Source: Amycolatopsis bullii
Lineage (GTDB): Bacteria; Actinomycetota; Actinomycetes; Mycobacteriales; Pseudonocardiaceae
DNA: 64,000 bases
Assembly (NCBI RefSeq): GCF_014654205.1
Contig: NZ_BNAW01000004.1
Span: 186,001 to 250,000, forward strand
Direction: 5' to 3'
Shown piece by piece: positions 7,942 through 16,351 of this stretch; within the stretch, counting starts at the first letter, position 1, and each line of letters opens with the position of its first letter. The notes below the pieces were generated by a model, which did no database searches, was not told where the DNA came from, and worked only from the letters and a program-made list of their open reading frames with translations. Made by a program: the position numbers and the translations under genes.

Positions 7942-9198
7942 ATGACAGCCACCGCCCCCGCATCGCGGCCCGGGACCGGCCCAGTCGACCTGGCCGGCCC
8001 GCAGCCCGTTCTCGACGTCGTCATCCCGGTCTACAACGAAGAGGCCGACCTCGAACCGTGCATCCGGCGGCTGCACGCGCACCTGGCCGAACACGTCTCC
8101 TACCCGTACCGGATCACCGTCGCTGACAACGCCAGCACCGACGCGACCCTGCAGGTGGCCGAAAGACTGGCCCGGGAGTTCCCCGAAGTGGCGGTCCGCC
8201 ACCTCGCCGAGAAGGGCCGCGGCCGCGCGCTCAACGCCGTGTGGCAGGCCTCCGACGCCGCCGTGCTCGCCTACATGGACGTCGACCTCTCCACCGATCT
8301 CGCCGCGCTCGGGCCGCTGATCGCGCCGCTGCTGTCCGGGCACTCCGATCTCGCCATCGGCAGCAGGCTCGCCCGGGGGGCGCGAGTGGTGCGCGGCCCG
8401 AAGCGCGAGTTCATTTCCCGCTGCTACAACCTGATCCTCCGCTCGACGCTGGCCGCGAAGTTCAGCGACGCGCAGTGCGGCTTCAAGGCCATCCGCGCCG
8501 ACGTCGCCCGTGAACTGCTGCCGCACGTCGTGGACACCGGGTGGTTCTTCGACACCGAGCTGCTCGTCCTGGCCCAGCGCGCCGGGCTGCGGATCCACGA
8601 GGTCCCGGTCGACTGGGTCGACGACCCCGACTCGTCGGTCCACATCGTCCGGACGGCCACCGAGGACCTCAAGGGCATCGCCCGCGTCACCAAGGCCACC
8701 TTCACCGGGGAAATCCCGATCAGCCGGCTGCGCGAACAGCTCGGCAGGCAGCCGATCGGCGTCGACGCGCCGGGCGTGCCGCCGCGGCTGGTGACGCAGC
8801 TGGTGCGGTTCGCCGCGATCGGCGTCAGCAGCACGCTCGCCTACCTCGTGCTCTTCCTGCTGCTGCGCACGGTCGTCGGCGCGCAGCCGGCGAACTTCGC
8901 CGCGCTGCTGGTGACGGCGATCGGGAACACCGCGCTGAACCGGCGGCTCACGTTCGGCATCCGCGGCCGCGCCGGCGCCGGGCGGCACCAGTTCGAAGGG
9001 CTGCTCGTGTTCGGCCTCGGGCTCGCGCTCACCAGCGGCTCGCTGGCTCTGCTCAACGGATCCACCACCCCCGGCCTCGTCCTGGAGCTCACCGTGCTGG
9101 TGCTGGCGAACCTCGCCGCCACGGTGCTCCGGTTCCTGCTCCTGCGCGGCTGGGTGTTCCACCCGCGGCGTCAGGCCATCACCCAGAAGGAGTCCTGA
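7942..9198 (+). CDS. GT2 polyprenyl-phosphate glycosyltransferase fused to a GtrA membrane domain
   Basis: 418 residues in two parts. Residues 20-255 are a GT2 domain of the DPM1 type: DVVIPVYNEE, ADNASTDAT, the metal site AYMDVDLSTD, and GFKAIRADVARELLP. These enzymes load a sugar from a nucleotide onto undecaprenyl phosphate. Residues about 275-405 hold four membrane helices of the GtrA family (QLVRFAAIGVSSTLAYL, GNTALNRRLTFG), which act as lipid-linked sugar flippases or partners. The TGATG junction couples it to the GT39 gene, giving a compact route: charge the lipid, flip it, and transfer the sugar outside the cell. Confidence 0.9.
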   Translation: MTATAPASRPGTGPVDLAGPQPVLDVVIPVYNEEADLEPCIRRLHAHLAEHVSYPYRITVADNASTDATLQVAERLAREFPEVAVRHLAEKGRGRALNAVWQASDAAVLAYMDVDLSTDLAALGPLIAPLLSGHSDLAIGSRLARGARVVRGPKREFISRCYNLILRSTLAAKFSDAQCGFKAIRADVARELLPHVVDTGWFFDTELLVLAQRAGLRIHEVPVDWVDDPDSSVHIVRTATEDLKGIARVTKATFTGEIPISRLREQLGRQPIGVDAPGVPPRLVTQLVRFAAIGVSSTLAYLVLFLLLRTVVGAQPANFAALLVTAIGNTALNRRLTFGIRGRAGAGRHQFEGLLVFGLGLALTSGSLALLNGSTTPGLVLELTVLVLANLAATVLRFLLLRGWVFHPRRQAITQKES

Positions 9199-11036
9199 TG
9201 ACCACCGTCCTGCCCGCCCCGGTTTCCGAACCCCGGCACCGCAAGGAATCCGCCGCGCACGCGCCGCCGCGCTGGGTCCGCCCGGCCGCGTTCGGGCTGC
9301 TGGCCGCGACCGCCGTGCTGTACTTCTGGAACCTCACCGCGTCCGGCTACGGGAACTCCTTCTACGCCGCCGCCGTCCAGTCGGGGACGCAGAGCTGGAA
9401 GGCGTGGCTGTTCGGGTCGCTGGACTCGGGGAACGTGCTGACGGTCGACAAGCCGCCCGCGGCCCTGTGGGTCGGCACGGCGTTCGCCCGGATCTTCGGC
9501 TTCTCGAGTTTCACCGTGCTGGCCCCGCAGGCGCTGATGGGGGTCGCGTCCGTCGGGATCCTCTACCTGACGGTGAAGCGGGTTTCCGGTCCGGCCGCCG
9601 GGCTGCTGGCCGGGGCGGTGCTGGCGGTGACGCCGGTCGCGGCGCTGATGTTCCGCTTCAACAACCCGGACGCGCTGCTGGTGCTGCTGATGGTCGCGGG
9701 CGCCTACTTCGTCGTGCGCGCCACGGAAAAGGCGAGCCCGCGGTGGCTGGCGCTGGCCGGCGCCGCGATCGGGTTCGGCTTCCTGACGAAGATGCTGCAG
9801 GCGTTCCTGGTGCTGCCCGCGTTCGGCCTGGTGTACCTGATCGCGGCGCCGACCTCGCTGGGCAAGCGGCTGCTGCACCTCGGCGGCGCTGTGGTGGCGC
9901 TGGTCGTCTCGGCGGGCTGGTTCATCGCTCTGGTGGACCTGTGGCCGACGTCTTCGCGGCCGTACATCGGTGGGTCCGAAGGGGACAGTCTGCTCGAACT
10001 GGCGTTGGGCTACAACGGGTTGGGCCGTATCTTCGGCGGCGAGGGCAACGGCGGCGGCATGGGCGGCGGCGGCATGGGCGGCAACACCGGCTTCGGCGGG
10101 TCCACGGGCCTGTTCCGGATGTTCGGCGCCAGTTTCGGCACGGAGATCTCCTGGCTGCTCCCGGCCGCGTTGATCGGGCTGGTCGCCGGGCTGTGGTTCA
10201 CCCGCCGCGCGCCGCGCACGGACAAGACGCGGGCGGCGCTGGTGCTGTGGGGCGGCTGGCTGGTCGTGACGGCGCTGGTGTTCAGCTTCATGAGCGGCAC
10301 CGTGCACCCGTACTACGCGGTGGCGCTGGCCCCGGCGATCGCCGCGCTGGTCGCGATTTCGGGCCGCGCGCTGTGGCAGGGCCGGGCCCACCCGGCGCCG
10401 CGGGCCGTGCTGGCCGGGATGGTGGTGGCGACGGCGGTGTGGTCGTTCATCCTGCTGGACCGGACGCCCGAGTGGTTCCCGGCGCTGCGCTGGATCGTCG
10501 CGGTGCTCGGGGTGCTGGTGGGCACGGTGCTGGTGATGGGCGTGCCCGCCTCGCGCCGTGCGGTGGCCGTCGTGGCGACGGCGGTGGCCCTGACGATCGG
10601 CGTGTCATCCGCGGCTTACGGCGTCGAGACGGCGTCGGTGGCGCACAGCGGGTCCATCCCGACTTCCGGGCCGACGTCGAGCGCCATGGGCGGCTTCGGC
10701 GGCGGGTTCGACGAGTCGTCGAGCGCGATCGGCGCCCTGCTGGCCAAGACGACGACGAAGTGGGCGGCGGCGACCACCGGTTCGCAAAGCGCGGCTTCGC
10801 TGGAATTGGCCAGCGGCAAGGCGGTGATCGGCATCGGCGGCTGGAGCGGCTCGGACCCGGCACCGACGTTGGACGAGTTCAAGGCGTACGTGGCCGCGGG
10901 TGAAGTCAAGTACTACATCGAAGGCGGCCGGGGAGGTGGGCCGGGCGGTGGGTCGTCGGAGATCACGGAGTGGGTGACGGCGAACTTCACCGCCACCACG
11001 GTCGACGGCCAGACGGTGTACGACCTGCAGAGCTGA
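9198..11036 (+). CDS. GT39-family membrane glycosyltransferase, paralogue of gene at 633
   Basis: 612 residues; the ATG overlaps the stop of the GT2-GtrA gene. Same architecture as the first GT39 protein: 11-12 membrane helices, GNSFYAAAVQSG, SWKAWLFGS, VDKPPAALW, MFRFNNPDALL and PYIGGSEGDS, a Gly/Met-rich loop (about residues 283-300), and an extracytoplasmic C-terminal domain ending TTVDGQTVYDLQS. Here VDKPP is intact, whereas the paralogue has VDKTP. It should use the lipid-linked sugar made by the preceding enzyme. A GC-rich hairpin 5 bases after the stop ends the operon. Acceptor unknown. Confidence 0.92.
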   Translation: MTTVLPAPVSEPRHRKESAAHAPPRWVRPAAFGLLAATAVLYFWNLTASGYGNSFYAAAVQSGTQSWKAWLFGSLDSGNVLTVDKPPAALWVGTAFARIFGFSSFTVLAPQALMGVASVGILYLTVKRVSGPAAGLLAGAVLAVTPVAALMFRFNNPDALLVLLMVAGAYFVVRATEKASPRWLALAGAAIGFGFLTKMLQAFLVLPAFGLVYLIAAPTSLGKRLLHLGGAVVALVVSAGWFIALVDLWPTSSRPYIGGSEGDSLLELALGYNGLGRIFGGEGNGGGMGGGGMGGNTGFGGSTGLFRMFGASFGTEISWLLPAALIGLVAGLWFTRRAPRTDKTRAALVLWGGWLVVTALVFSFMSGTVHPYYAVALAPAIAALVAISGRALWQGRAHPAPRAVLAGMVVATAVWSFILLDRTPEWFPALRWIVAVLGVLVGTVLVMGVPASRRAVAVVATAVALTIGVSSAAYGVETASVAHSGSIPTSGPTSSAMGGFGGGFDESSSAIGALLAKTTTKWAAATTGSQSAASLELASGKAVIGIGGWSGSDPAPTLDEFKAYVAAGEVKYYIEGGRGGGPGGGSSEITEWVTANFTATTVDGQTVYDLQS

Positions 11037-11040
11037 AGAT

Positions 11041-11078
11041 CGCGAAGGGGCCGTGAGCGGACTCACGGCCTCTTCGCG
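11041..11078. terminator. Hairpin after GT39 gene 2
   Basis: 17-base arms CGCGAAGGGGCCGTGAG and CTCACGGCCTCTTCGCG, one G-T pair, 4-base loop. It begins 5 bases after the GT39 stop and contains the stop of the opposing remnant. A likely bidirectional terminator. Confidence 0.7.
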
Positions 11079-11311
11079 CGCAGGTGGTGGCTGACGTCGC
11101 CGACGAGGTCGACGGTGGCTCGGCGTTCGGTGAACCGCCATCCGTGATCGGCGCGGGTGAACCTGTAGCATCCGCTCGATCTCCGCGGCAGACCACCACT
11201 GCCGACGAAGGCCCCCTTCGCGAACAACCCTCCGACGCCGGCGAAGTCCCCCGCGGCGACCAGCGACGCGTACGAAAAGACCAAGTTCTCCAACGCGCGG
11301 TAGTCGTCCAC
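11063..11311 (-). pseudogene. SnoaL/NTF2-like protein with its middle deleted
   Basis: 82 residues from GTG. The N-terminus (DYRALENLVFSYASLVAAGDF, here broken into DYRALENL and AAGDFAGVGGLFAK) matches helix 1 and the start of SnoaL_4 domains of the NTF2-like superfamily. The C-terminus (GWRFTERRATVDLVGDVSHHL) matches their last strands. The family is normally about 130-150 residues. Here the central 55-65 residues, which form most of the cone-shaped pocket, are missing without a frameshift. An in-frame internal deletion is the simplest reading, so the product is probably non-functional. The reading frame is otherwise clean, which suggests a recent event. Confidence 0.6.
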
Positions 11312-11397
11312 GGAAACGATCTTACAGAGAAAGTATAGAAATCTTCCGTACCTTGGCGGCGACGGCGGCAGGGGGCCGCCGACCCAGGGGGTACACC

Positions 11398-12141
11398 ATG
11401 GATCGCCGTAGCCTGCTCAAAGCCGGGGCTGTCGCCGTGGCCGGGGTTGCGCTCACCGGAGCCGCAACGGGGACCGCCGCCGCTGCTGCCGGGTTGCCGC
11501 CCGTGCCCGGGATGCTCGGGGACCGCCGGGCCAACGAACTCTGGTACCAGCTCGACGAAATCGCGTTGTACCAGCTTTCCCCGGAAGTCAAGGCGGCCTA
11601 CGACGTGTTCTGGCCCTTCATCCAGCAGAACGCTCCGGAAGGCCTGTACGCCAAGTGGCTGGAGCTGAGCGGGGAACCGGCGTATCCCGGGAACTACGCC
11701 GAGTTCGCCAAGCCCGTCGAACAGCCGCTGCGTGTCCTTTCGAAGCTGCAGCTCGACAACTTCGACCACTTCTACCGCGGTGACGAAGCCGGCCTGGTCA
11801 AGGCCTTCGCCGCGTTCGGGCAGGGCATCCTCTTCGACCCGCGGCGGGAGCCGCAGCAGTCGGAGGTGCACACCATGAACGGGAACCCGCCGAGCGGCTA
11901 CCACTTCTGGCACTCCGTCCTGCGGGCGCAGATGTTCCTCGGCATCGACCGGCACCGGTGGGCGCGGCTCCACCCGATGATCGGCTTCGCCTGGGCGCTG
12001 CAGTCCATCGCGAAACCCGACCACCGCCACGTCAACCCGGGCCTGCCGCCCGAACAGGTCCGCGCGCTGGCCCGGTACTGGCTGCCGCGGTCGCCCGTCC
12101 AGCTCGACGACGACTTCCGATCGGCGCCCTACCCGGGCTGA
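11398..12141 (+). CDS. Tat-exported protein of unknown function
   Basis: 247 residues. The N-terminus MDRRSLLKAGAVAVAGVAL is a twin-arginine signal (RRSLLK) followed by a hydrophobic stretch and an Ala-rich cleavage region near residue 32. The mature part has no recognised domain; it is rich in Trp, Tyr and His (SGYHFWHSVLRAQMFLGID, DHRHVNPG) and looks like an all-helical secreted protein. Tat export suggests folding or cofactor binding in the cytoplasm. It is the first gene after the deleted SnoaL remnant and converges on the SARP gene, ending 13 bases into it. Confidence 0.65.
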   Translation: MDRRSLLKAGAVAVAGVALTGAATGTAAAAAGLPPVPGMLGDRRANELWYQLDEIALYQLSPEVKAAYDVFWPFIQQNAPEGLYAKWLELSGEPAYPGNYAEFAKPVEQPLRVLSKLQLDNFDHFYRGDEAGLVKAFAAFGQGILFDPRREPQQSEVHTMNGNPPSGYHFWHSVLRAQMFLGIDRHRWARLHPMIGFAWALQSIAKPDHRHVNPGLPPEQVRALARYWLPRSPVQLDDDFRSAPYPG

Positions 12142-12863
12142 GCGTCCAGCGCCCGCTGGTAGGCCGCCCGCAGGGCCGGACCCGGCGCGATCCCGAGCCG
12201 CTCGTCGAGGAGGCGGCGGCCGCGGTGGTACACCGCCACCGCGTCCGCCGTCCGCCCGCTCGCGCAGAGCGCGGCCATGAGCAGGGCCCGCGCGCGTTCC
12301 CGCATCGGGTGCTCGAGGACGAACGCCGTCGCGTCGGGCACCGCGCGCAGGTGTTCACCCGACGTGATTTCGGCTTCGAGCCGGCCCTCCAGCGCCGTCA
12401 ACCGCAGCTCGTCGAACCGCGCCGCCTCGCCCGCGCGGAGCGGTTCGGCGACGCCGGCGAGCACCGGACCGCGCCACAGCTCCAGCGCGGCGCGGAACAG
12501 CCCCGCCGCGCGGGCCGGGCGGTCCGCGCGCAGCTCGTCGTGCCCCGAGGCGGTCAACCGCTCGAACTCCTCGGCGTCGACGGTTCCGCCCGGCGCCAGC
12601 AGGTAGCCGCCGCCGGAACGGACGAGCCGCGCCGGACACCCGAGGGCCTTGCGCAGGCGGGAAACGTACGTGCACACCTGCGCGTCGACCGTCGAGGGCC
12701 GTTCGCCGTCCCACAGCAGCGAAATCAGCCGTTCGTCCGGGACCACGCGCCCGCGGGCCAGCAGCAACGCCGCCAGCAGCGTCCTCGGCTTGCACCCGCC
12801 GAGCGCGGCCGGGCGGCCGTCGGCGCGCGACACCGCCAGCGGACCGAGAATCCGGAACTCCAT
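12129..12863 (-). CDS. SARP/AfsR-type transcriptional activator (OmpR-like wHTH + BTAD)
   Basis: 244 residues starting MEFRILGPLAV; the ATG has a GGGGTGGGG ribosome site, and longer starts lack the family pattern. Residues 1-95 form the OmpR-like winged HTH (PRTLLAALLLARGRVV, TYVSRLRKALG). Residues 100-240 form the bacterial transcriptional activator domain (DEFERL-like AEEFERLTA, LEGRLEAEI, LIMAAL-like ALLMAALCASGRTADAV). Small SARPs of this size control secondary metabolism or development in actinomycetes. No biosynthetic cluster adjoins it; its neighbour across the promoter is a PP2C phosphatase, and heptamer-like repeats lie between them. Confidence 0.88.
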   Translation of the reverse strand: MEFRILGPLAVSRADGRPAALGGCKPRTLLAALLLARGRVVPDERLISLLWDGERPSTVDAQVCTYVSRLRKALGCPARLVRSGGGYLLAPGGTVDAEEFERLTASGHDELRADRPARAAGLFRAALELWRGPVLAGVAEPLRAGEAARFDELRLTALEGRLEAEITSGEHLRAVPDATAFVLEHPMRERARALLMAALCASGRTADAVAVYHRGRRLLDERLGIAPGPALRAAYQRALDAQPG

Positions 12864-12894
12864 CCCCACCCCCTTCCCACGGTACGCGGAAAAT

Positions 12895-12910
12895 CTCAGC
12901 CGGGCCTCAG
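12895..12910. promoter_or_regulatory. 11-bp-phased CTCAG repeats between SARP and PP2C genes
   Basis: CTCAG at 12895 and at 12906, 11 bases apart, within TCTCAGC and CCTCAGA. SARPs bind direct heptamers of this spacing. The site is 32 bases from the SARP start and 43 from the phosphatase start. Candidate operator for one or both. Confidence 0.4.
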
Positions 12911-12953
12911 ATTGGGCGCGGATCATGGAGGCAGAGGGGACGAGGAGGCCGCG

Positions 12954-13664
12954 ATGATCACCACACGTCCGGGTTACCCACGCTGGCACACCGCGAGCGC
13001 GCAGGGGCCGCGCTCACTCAACGCCGACGCCGTCGGGGCGTATGCCGCCGCCGGCGGGCCCGGCATCGCGTTCGCCCTCGCCGACGGCGTCGGGGACGAT
13101 CCCGCCGCCGCGCGCGCCGCCCGGATCGCCGCCGCGGCCGCCGCCCGTACGCCAGTCCACAAAGGACCGATCGAGGCGGTGCTGGCCGCGCAGCGCGCGG
13201 TGCGCGAGCAGACACTCGGGGACGCCGTGCTCGTGGTCGCCATGCCGGCCGGGCACGGCGGGTACCGCATCGCCTGGGTGGGTGACGCCCGCGCGTACTC
13301 CTGGGACGGCACCACGCTCGGCCGCCTGACCACCGACCACACGCTCGCCGAGGTCTTCCGCGCCCGCCACCAGCCGGTGACGCCGCGGATGGAGCACGTC
13401 GTGACCACCAGCGTCCGCACCGCGCAGGCGCACGAGATCGGCACGGCGGAGACGACGAGCCCGGGCCTGCTCCTGACCAGCGACGGCGTCCACAAGCCGC
13501 TGACGGGCAGCGGCATCCGCGCGGTGCTGGCGCAGCCCGGCACGGGCGCCGCCGAGCTGGTCGAAGCCGCGCTCGCCCGCGGTGGCTCGGACAACGCGAC
13601 CGCCCTCTACGTCGAGCCCCTGGAGGTCGACAGCACCACGGTGCGATTTCCCGTCGCCGCGTGA
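12954..13664 (+). CDS. PP2C-family protein phosphatase
   Basis: 236 residues, the compact bacterial PPM/PP2C fold. Metal-binding and core motifs are in order: NADAVGAY (about residue 23), FALADGVGDD (the DG pair of motif 2), WVGDARAYSW, TTDHT, LLLTSDGVHKPL and GGSDNATAL. All Asp residues expected to coordinate Mn or Mg appear present, so a Ser/Thr phosphatase activity is likely. It is cytosolic. No kinase gene is adjacent. The shared control region with the SARP gene suggests a regulatory link. Confidence 0.88.
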   Translation: MITTRPGYPRWHTASAQGPRSLNADAVGAYAAAGGPGIAFALADGVGDDPAAARAARIAAAAAARTPVHKGPIEAVLAAQRAVREQTLGDAVLVVAMPAGHGGYRIAWVGDARAYSWDGTTLGRLTTDHTLAEVFRARHQPVTPRMEHVVTTSVRTAQAHEIGTAETTSPGLLLTSDGVHKPLTGSGIRAVLAQPGTGAAELVEAALARGGSDNATALYVEPLEVDSTTVRFPVAA

Positions 13665-13722
13665 ACCTTGAAGGCTGTCTCGTAACCCGCCTGAGCAGCG
13701 GTATCGCCGGTAGAGTTGACCG

Positions 13723-14679
13723 GTGATCCGCAACCTCGAGACGTTCCAGGACGAGCTGGCCGCCAGCGGCTTTCCGCCGCTGGTCAACAAGCTGGCCGGG
13801 GCCGACTTCCGGGGCCGGATCGCCACCCGCGACCTCGGGCCGCTGCGGCTGGTCTCCCTCGACACGCCGGAGAGCGCCTGCATCCTTCGGGAGCGCGACG
13901 ACTCCGACGGCGAGCACTTGGCGGTCAAGGTGATGACCCGGGGCCGGACGCGGCTCGAGCAAGGGCGGGGCGAGGCCGAACTCGGGCCGGCCGACCTGGT
14001 CCTGCTCGATCCCACGCGGACGCTCCGGTTCGAGAGCACCGCCGCGGCGCACGTCACCATCCTCATACCGCGGCGGGAGCTCCGGATCCGGCCCGCGCAG
14101 ATCGACCGGCTCATCGGCGTGCGCATCGACGGCAGCCACGGCCCGGGCGCGCTCGTCTCCGTGCTGGCCCGGGAGTCGGCGCGGTCGGCGACCGGGTTCC
14201 GCGAGGCGGAGGCGCTGCGGTCGGCGGCGGCCGTCGTCGAGCTGATCGCCGTCGCGCTGGAAGCCCGGCTCGGCGATGGGCAACCGGCCCCGGACGAGCG
14301 GCTGCGGGCCCGGATCACCGGCTACATCGAGGCCCGGCTGGCCGATCCCGACCTGTCCCCGCCCGGCATCGCCGCCGCCCACCACATCTCGGTGCGCCGG
14401 CTGCACAAGCTGTTCGAGGACCAGCCGCTCACCGTCGCGGCCCTGATCCGCCGTCGCCGCCTGGAGCGCTGCCGAGCCGAGCTGACCGGAAGCGGACGTA
14501 CGGTCACCGCCGTCGCCGCCCGGTGGGGCTTCTCCGATCCCACCCATTTCAGCAAGCTGTTCAAGGCGACGTACGGCTACACCGCCCGCGCGCTGGTGAC
14601 CAGCAACCGTGCACCGACGACCAAGACGCGCACAGCCGGCCCGGGAAAGGATGGTGGTGACCAAGGCAGGCAACAGTGA
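13723..14679 (+). CDS. AraC-family transcriptional regulator
   Basis: 318 residues from GTG. The N-terminal 190 residues match the AraC-binding-like (cupin-type) ligand domain of the AraC/FeaR group. The C-terminal double HTH runs about residues 195-295: LSPPGIAAAHHISVRRLHKLF, RRRRLERCRAEL, then VAARWGFSDPTHFSKLFKATYGY, the classical AraC signature. A basic tail follows. Its stop overlaps a GTG and lies 11 bases before the cupin gene, so the two are probably an operon and the cupin may be functionally linked. Confidence 0.9.
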   Translation: MIRNLETFQDELAASGFPPLVNKLAGADFRGRIATRDLGPLRLVSLDTPESACILRERDDSDGEHLAVKVMTRGRTRLEQGRGEAELGPADLVLLDPTRTLRFESTAAAHVTILIPRRELRIRPAQIDRLIGVRIDGSHGPGALVSVLARESARSATGFREAEALRSAAAVVELIAVALEARLGDGQPAPDERLRARITGYIEARLADPDLSPPGIAAAHHISVRRLHKLFEDQPLTVAALIRRRRLERCRAELTGSGRTVTAVAARWGFSDPTHFSKLFKATYGYTARALVTSNRAPTTKTRTAGPGKDGGDQGRQQ

Positions 14680-14690
14680 CAGGAGCAGTC

Positions 14691-15152
14691 ATGGCGAAGG
14701 TGAACATCGTTCGCCCCGGTGAGGGCGAAATCCTCGGCAGCGGGGCACAGCAGATCCGCATCCTGGAGAACGGCGAGCACACCGAACACCGGCTGGGATT
14801 CGCCGAGGTCACCATTCCGCCGGGCACCCCGAGCCCGTTGCAGCATCGCCACGCCCAGCACGACGAGGGCTTCTACGTGCTGGCGGGCACGTTCCGGTTC
14901 ACCGTCGGCGAGGACCACTACGACGCCGGGCCGGGCACCTGGGTCATCGTGCCGACCGGGGCGCCGCACACGTTCGCCAACATCGGCGACGAGAACGCGG
15001 TCATGCTGAACACCTTCACGCCGGACCTGTACGTGCAGTACTTCCGCGACTTCAAGGCCATGATCGATTCCGGGCAGCCGGTCAACGCCGAGACCATGGA
15101 ACCGCTGTGGAAGAAGTACGCCACGGAGATCTCGGACGAATACGCCTCGTGA
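14691..15152 (+). CDS. Cupin-domain protein
   Basis: 153 residues. The ATG at 14691 follows AGGAG by 5 bases and is preferred to the overlapping GTG at 14676. A single cupin domain: motif 1 PLQHRHAQHDEGFYVLAGTF (metal-type His, His, Glu) and motif 2 WVIVPTGAPHTFANIGDE. The metal set H-x-H, E and H is intact. Proteins of this size include quercetinase-like dioxygenases and sugar-binding cupins; the sequence does not decide. It follows an AraC gene and converges on DUF2127. Confidence 0.85.
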   Translation: MAKVNIVRPGEGEILGSGAQQIRILENGEHTEHRLGFAEVTIPPGTPSPLQHRHAQHDEGFYVLAGTFRFTVGEDHYDAGPGTWVIVPTGAPHTFANIGDENAVMLNTFTPDLYVQYFRDFKAMIDSGQPVNAETMEPLWKKYATEISDEYAS

Positions 15153-15161
15153 AGCGCCGTC

Positions 15162-15641
15162 TCAGGCCGCGCGTTTGAGCTGCCGGTACTCCCGCAGCAC
15201 CAGCACGATGATCACGACGTCGAGCGCGGCGAAGAACGGCAGCGCGATCGAGTGCGTGTGCACCGCGCGGACGATCTCGTAGACGACGAACGCGGCGAGG
15301 ATGACCGCCGCCACGGGGTAGGCGCGGACGATCTTGCGGGCCAGCGCCCAGACCAGCCCGAGCTTGATCAGCCCGTGGGCGAGCAGGTACGCGACGGCGA
15401 ACGTCTTGGTGTCGCCGTGCAGGAAGTTCTCCGTCGCCGATTCGAGGTGGCGCGCGAGCGTGCCCGACGGGTCGCCGAGCAGGTCGCGGGTGATCACGGC
15501 GTGGGAGAACCCGCTGACCGTCGAGGCCGGGACGAACGCGAGGATCAGCGCCCCGACGACCTGCAGCGCGCCGTCGAGGCCCTTGAGCGCGATCGCGATC
15601 CGGAAGAACCGCTCGGTCGCCGTCGTTTTCTGCTCGGACAT
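15162..15641 (-). CDS. DUF2127 membrane protein
   Basis: 159 residues with four hydrophobic helices (about residues 20-38, 80-97, 104-123, 128-150) and the family landmarks FRIAIALKGLDGALQVVGA and LAHGLIKLGLVWAL. The family is widespread in bacteria and uncharacterised. Only 9 bases separate its 3' end from the cupin gene, and no hairpin is seen there. The start is the ATG 26 bases after the upstream gene's stop on the same strand. Confidence 0.85.
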   Translation of the reverse strand: MSEQKTTATERFFRIAIALKGLDGALQVVGALILAFVPASTVSGFSHAVITRDLLGDPSGTLARHLESATENFLHGDTKTFAVAYLLAHGLIKLGLVWALARKIVRAYPVAAVILAAFVVYEIVRAVHTHSIALPFFAALDVVIIVLVLREYRQLKRAA

Positions 15642-15667
15642 GCCTCCAGCTCAGCAGAAACGGCGGA

Positions 15668-16084
15668 TCAGCGCACGTGGAGGCACTTTTCGCACCGTTC
15701 GTGGCGCGCTGTCCGGCCCGTCGGGTCCGTCCCGTAAAAGGGGAAACAGGCCGCGCCGCAGACGGCGAGGAAGATCGGCCCGCACCGGAGGGGGTGCGGG
15801 CCGACCTGGTGGGCGACGGCCAGCGCGCGCCGCCGTGCGCCCGCTTCGGGGAGCCAGCCGTGGTCCGGGAGGCTCGCCCGGACCTGGGCGTCCAGCTCGT
15901 CGGCGCGGCTGATCAGGTCCGCGCCGAGGTCGGCGAGCCGCTCCCCCAGATCCCGGAGGATGTCCGGCCGCGGCGGCTCCTCCCCGACGGTCCTCGCCAG
16001 CCACGCCAGATCGGGAACGAGCGAAGCGTGCAGGTCGCGGATGCGCTCCAGCAGCCGCCGGTCCTCCTCGGCATCGATCAGCAC
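15668..16084 (-). CDS. Small helical protein with C-terminal Cys cluster
   Basis: 138 residues from a GTG that begins just before the stop of the previous gene (7-base overlap), so the two are coupled. Residues 1-85 are a helical, charged region (EEDRRLLERIRDL, LADLGADLISRADEL). The C-terminus carries CGPIFLAVCGAACF and HERCEKC, five cysteines that could bind a metal. No family recognised with confidence. Such pairs next to Scr1/DUF397 loci are, from memory, common in Pseudonocardiaceae. Confidence 0.6.
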   Translation of the reverse strand: MLIDAEEDRRLLERIRDLHASLVPDLAWLARTVGEEPPRPDILRDLGERLADLGADLISRADELDAQVRASLPDHGWLPEAGARRRALAVAHQVGPHPLRCGPIFLAVCGAACFPFYGTDPTGRTARHERCEKCLHVR

Positions 16085-16281
16085 CGCGCCAGCCACGCCG
16101 ACTCGCACCCGGTGCACGTCGGGTCGAACCAATTCCCCCCGAGCTGCGGAACGTCCTTCACCGCCACGGTCACTTCTTCCCCGCACAGAGCCACGAACCG
16201 TTCCTCCGGACGCGGAGGGAACGGCCCGTCGAGCGCGTGGCGCTTTCCCTCCGCCTGCTGCCACCTCAACATGATGTCCAT
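16078..16281 (-). CDS. Small Cys-containing protein next to XRE locus
   Basis: 67 residues if translation starts at MDIMLRWQQ; an ATG 9 bases further in (MLRWQQ) is equally possible, and neither has a strong ribosome site. It contains RWQQAEGKRHAL, ALCGEEVTVAV and DPTCTGCESAW, giving three or four Cys suited to a zinc knuckle. It overlaps the gene downstream and is divergent from the XRE regulator. Unknown function; small proteins of this pattern accompany Scr1-type regulators in related genomes (from memory). Confidence 0.6.
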   Translation of the reverse strand: MDIMLRWQQAEGKRHALDGPFPPRPEERFVALCGEEVTVAVKDVPQLGGNWFDPTCTGCESAWLARC

Positions 16282-16351
16282 TGAAACTGTCGCGTTCGGT
16301 TGACACCAACACACTGAGGGTGTGACGAACGAGGTTTCCTATAATCGAGCG

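Noticed and set aside
7036..9162. 708-codon minus-strand frame over the small membrane genes and GT2-GtrA
   Set aside because: Low-complexity His/Gln/Arg-rich translation typical of GC-rich antisense; sense genes have motifs and ribosome sites.
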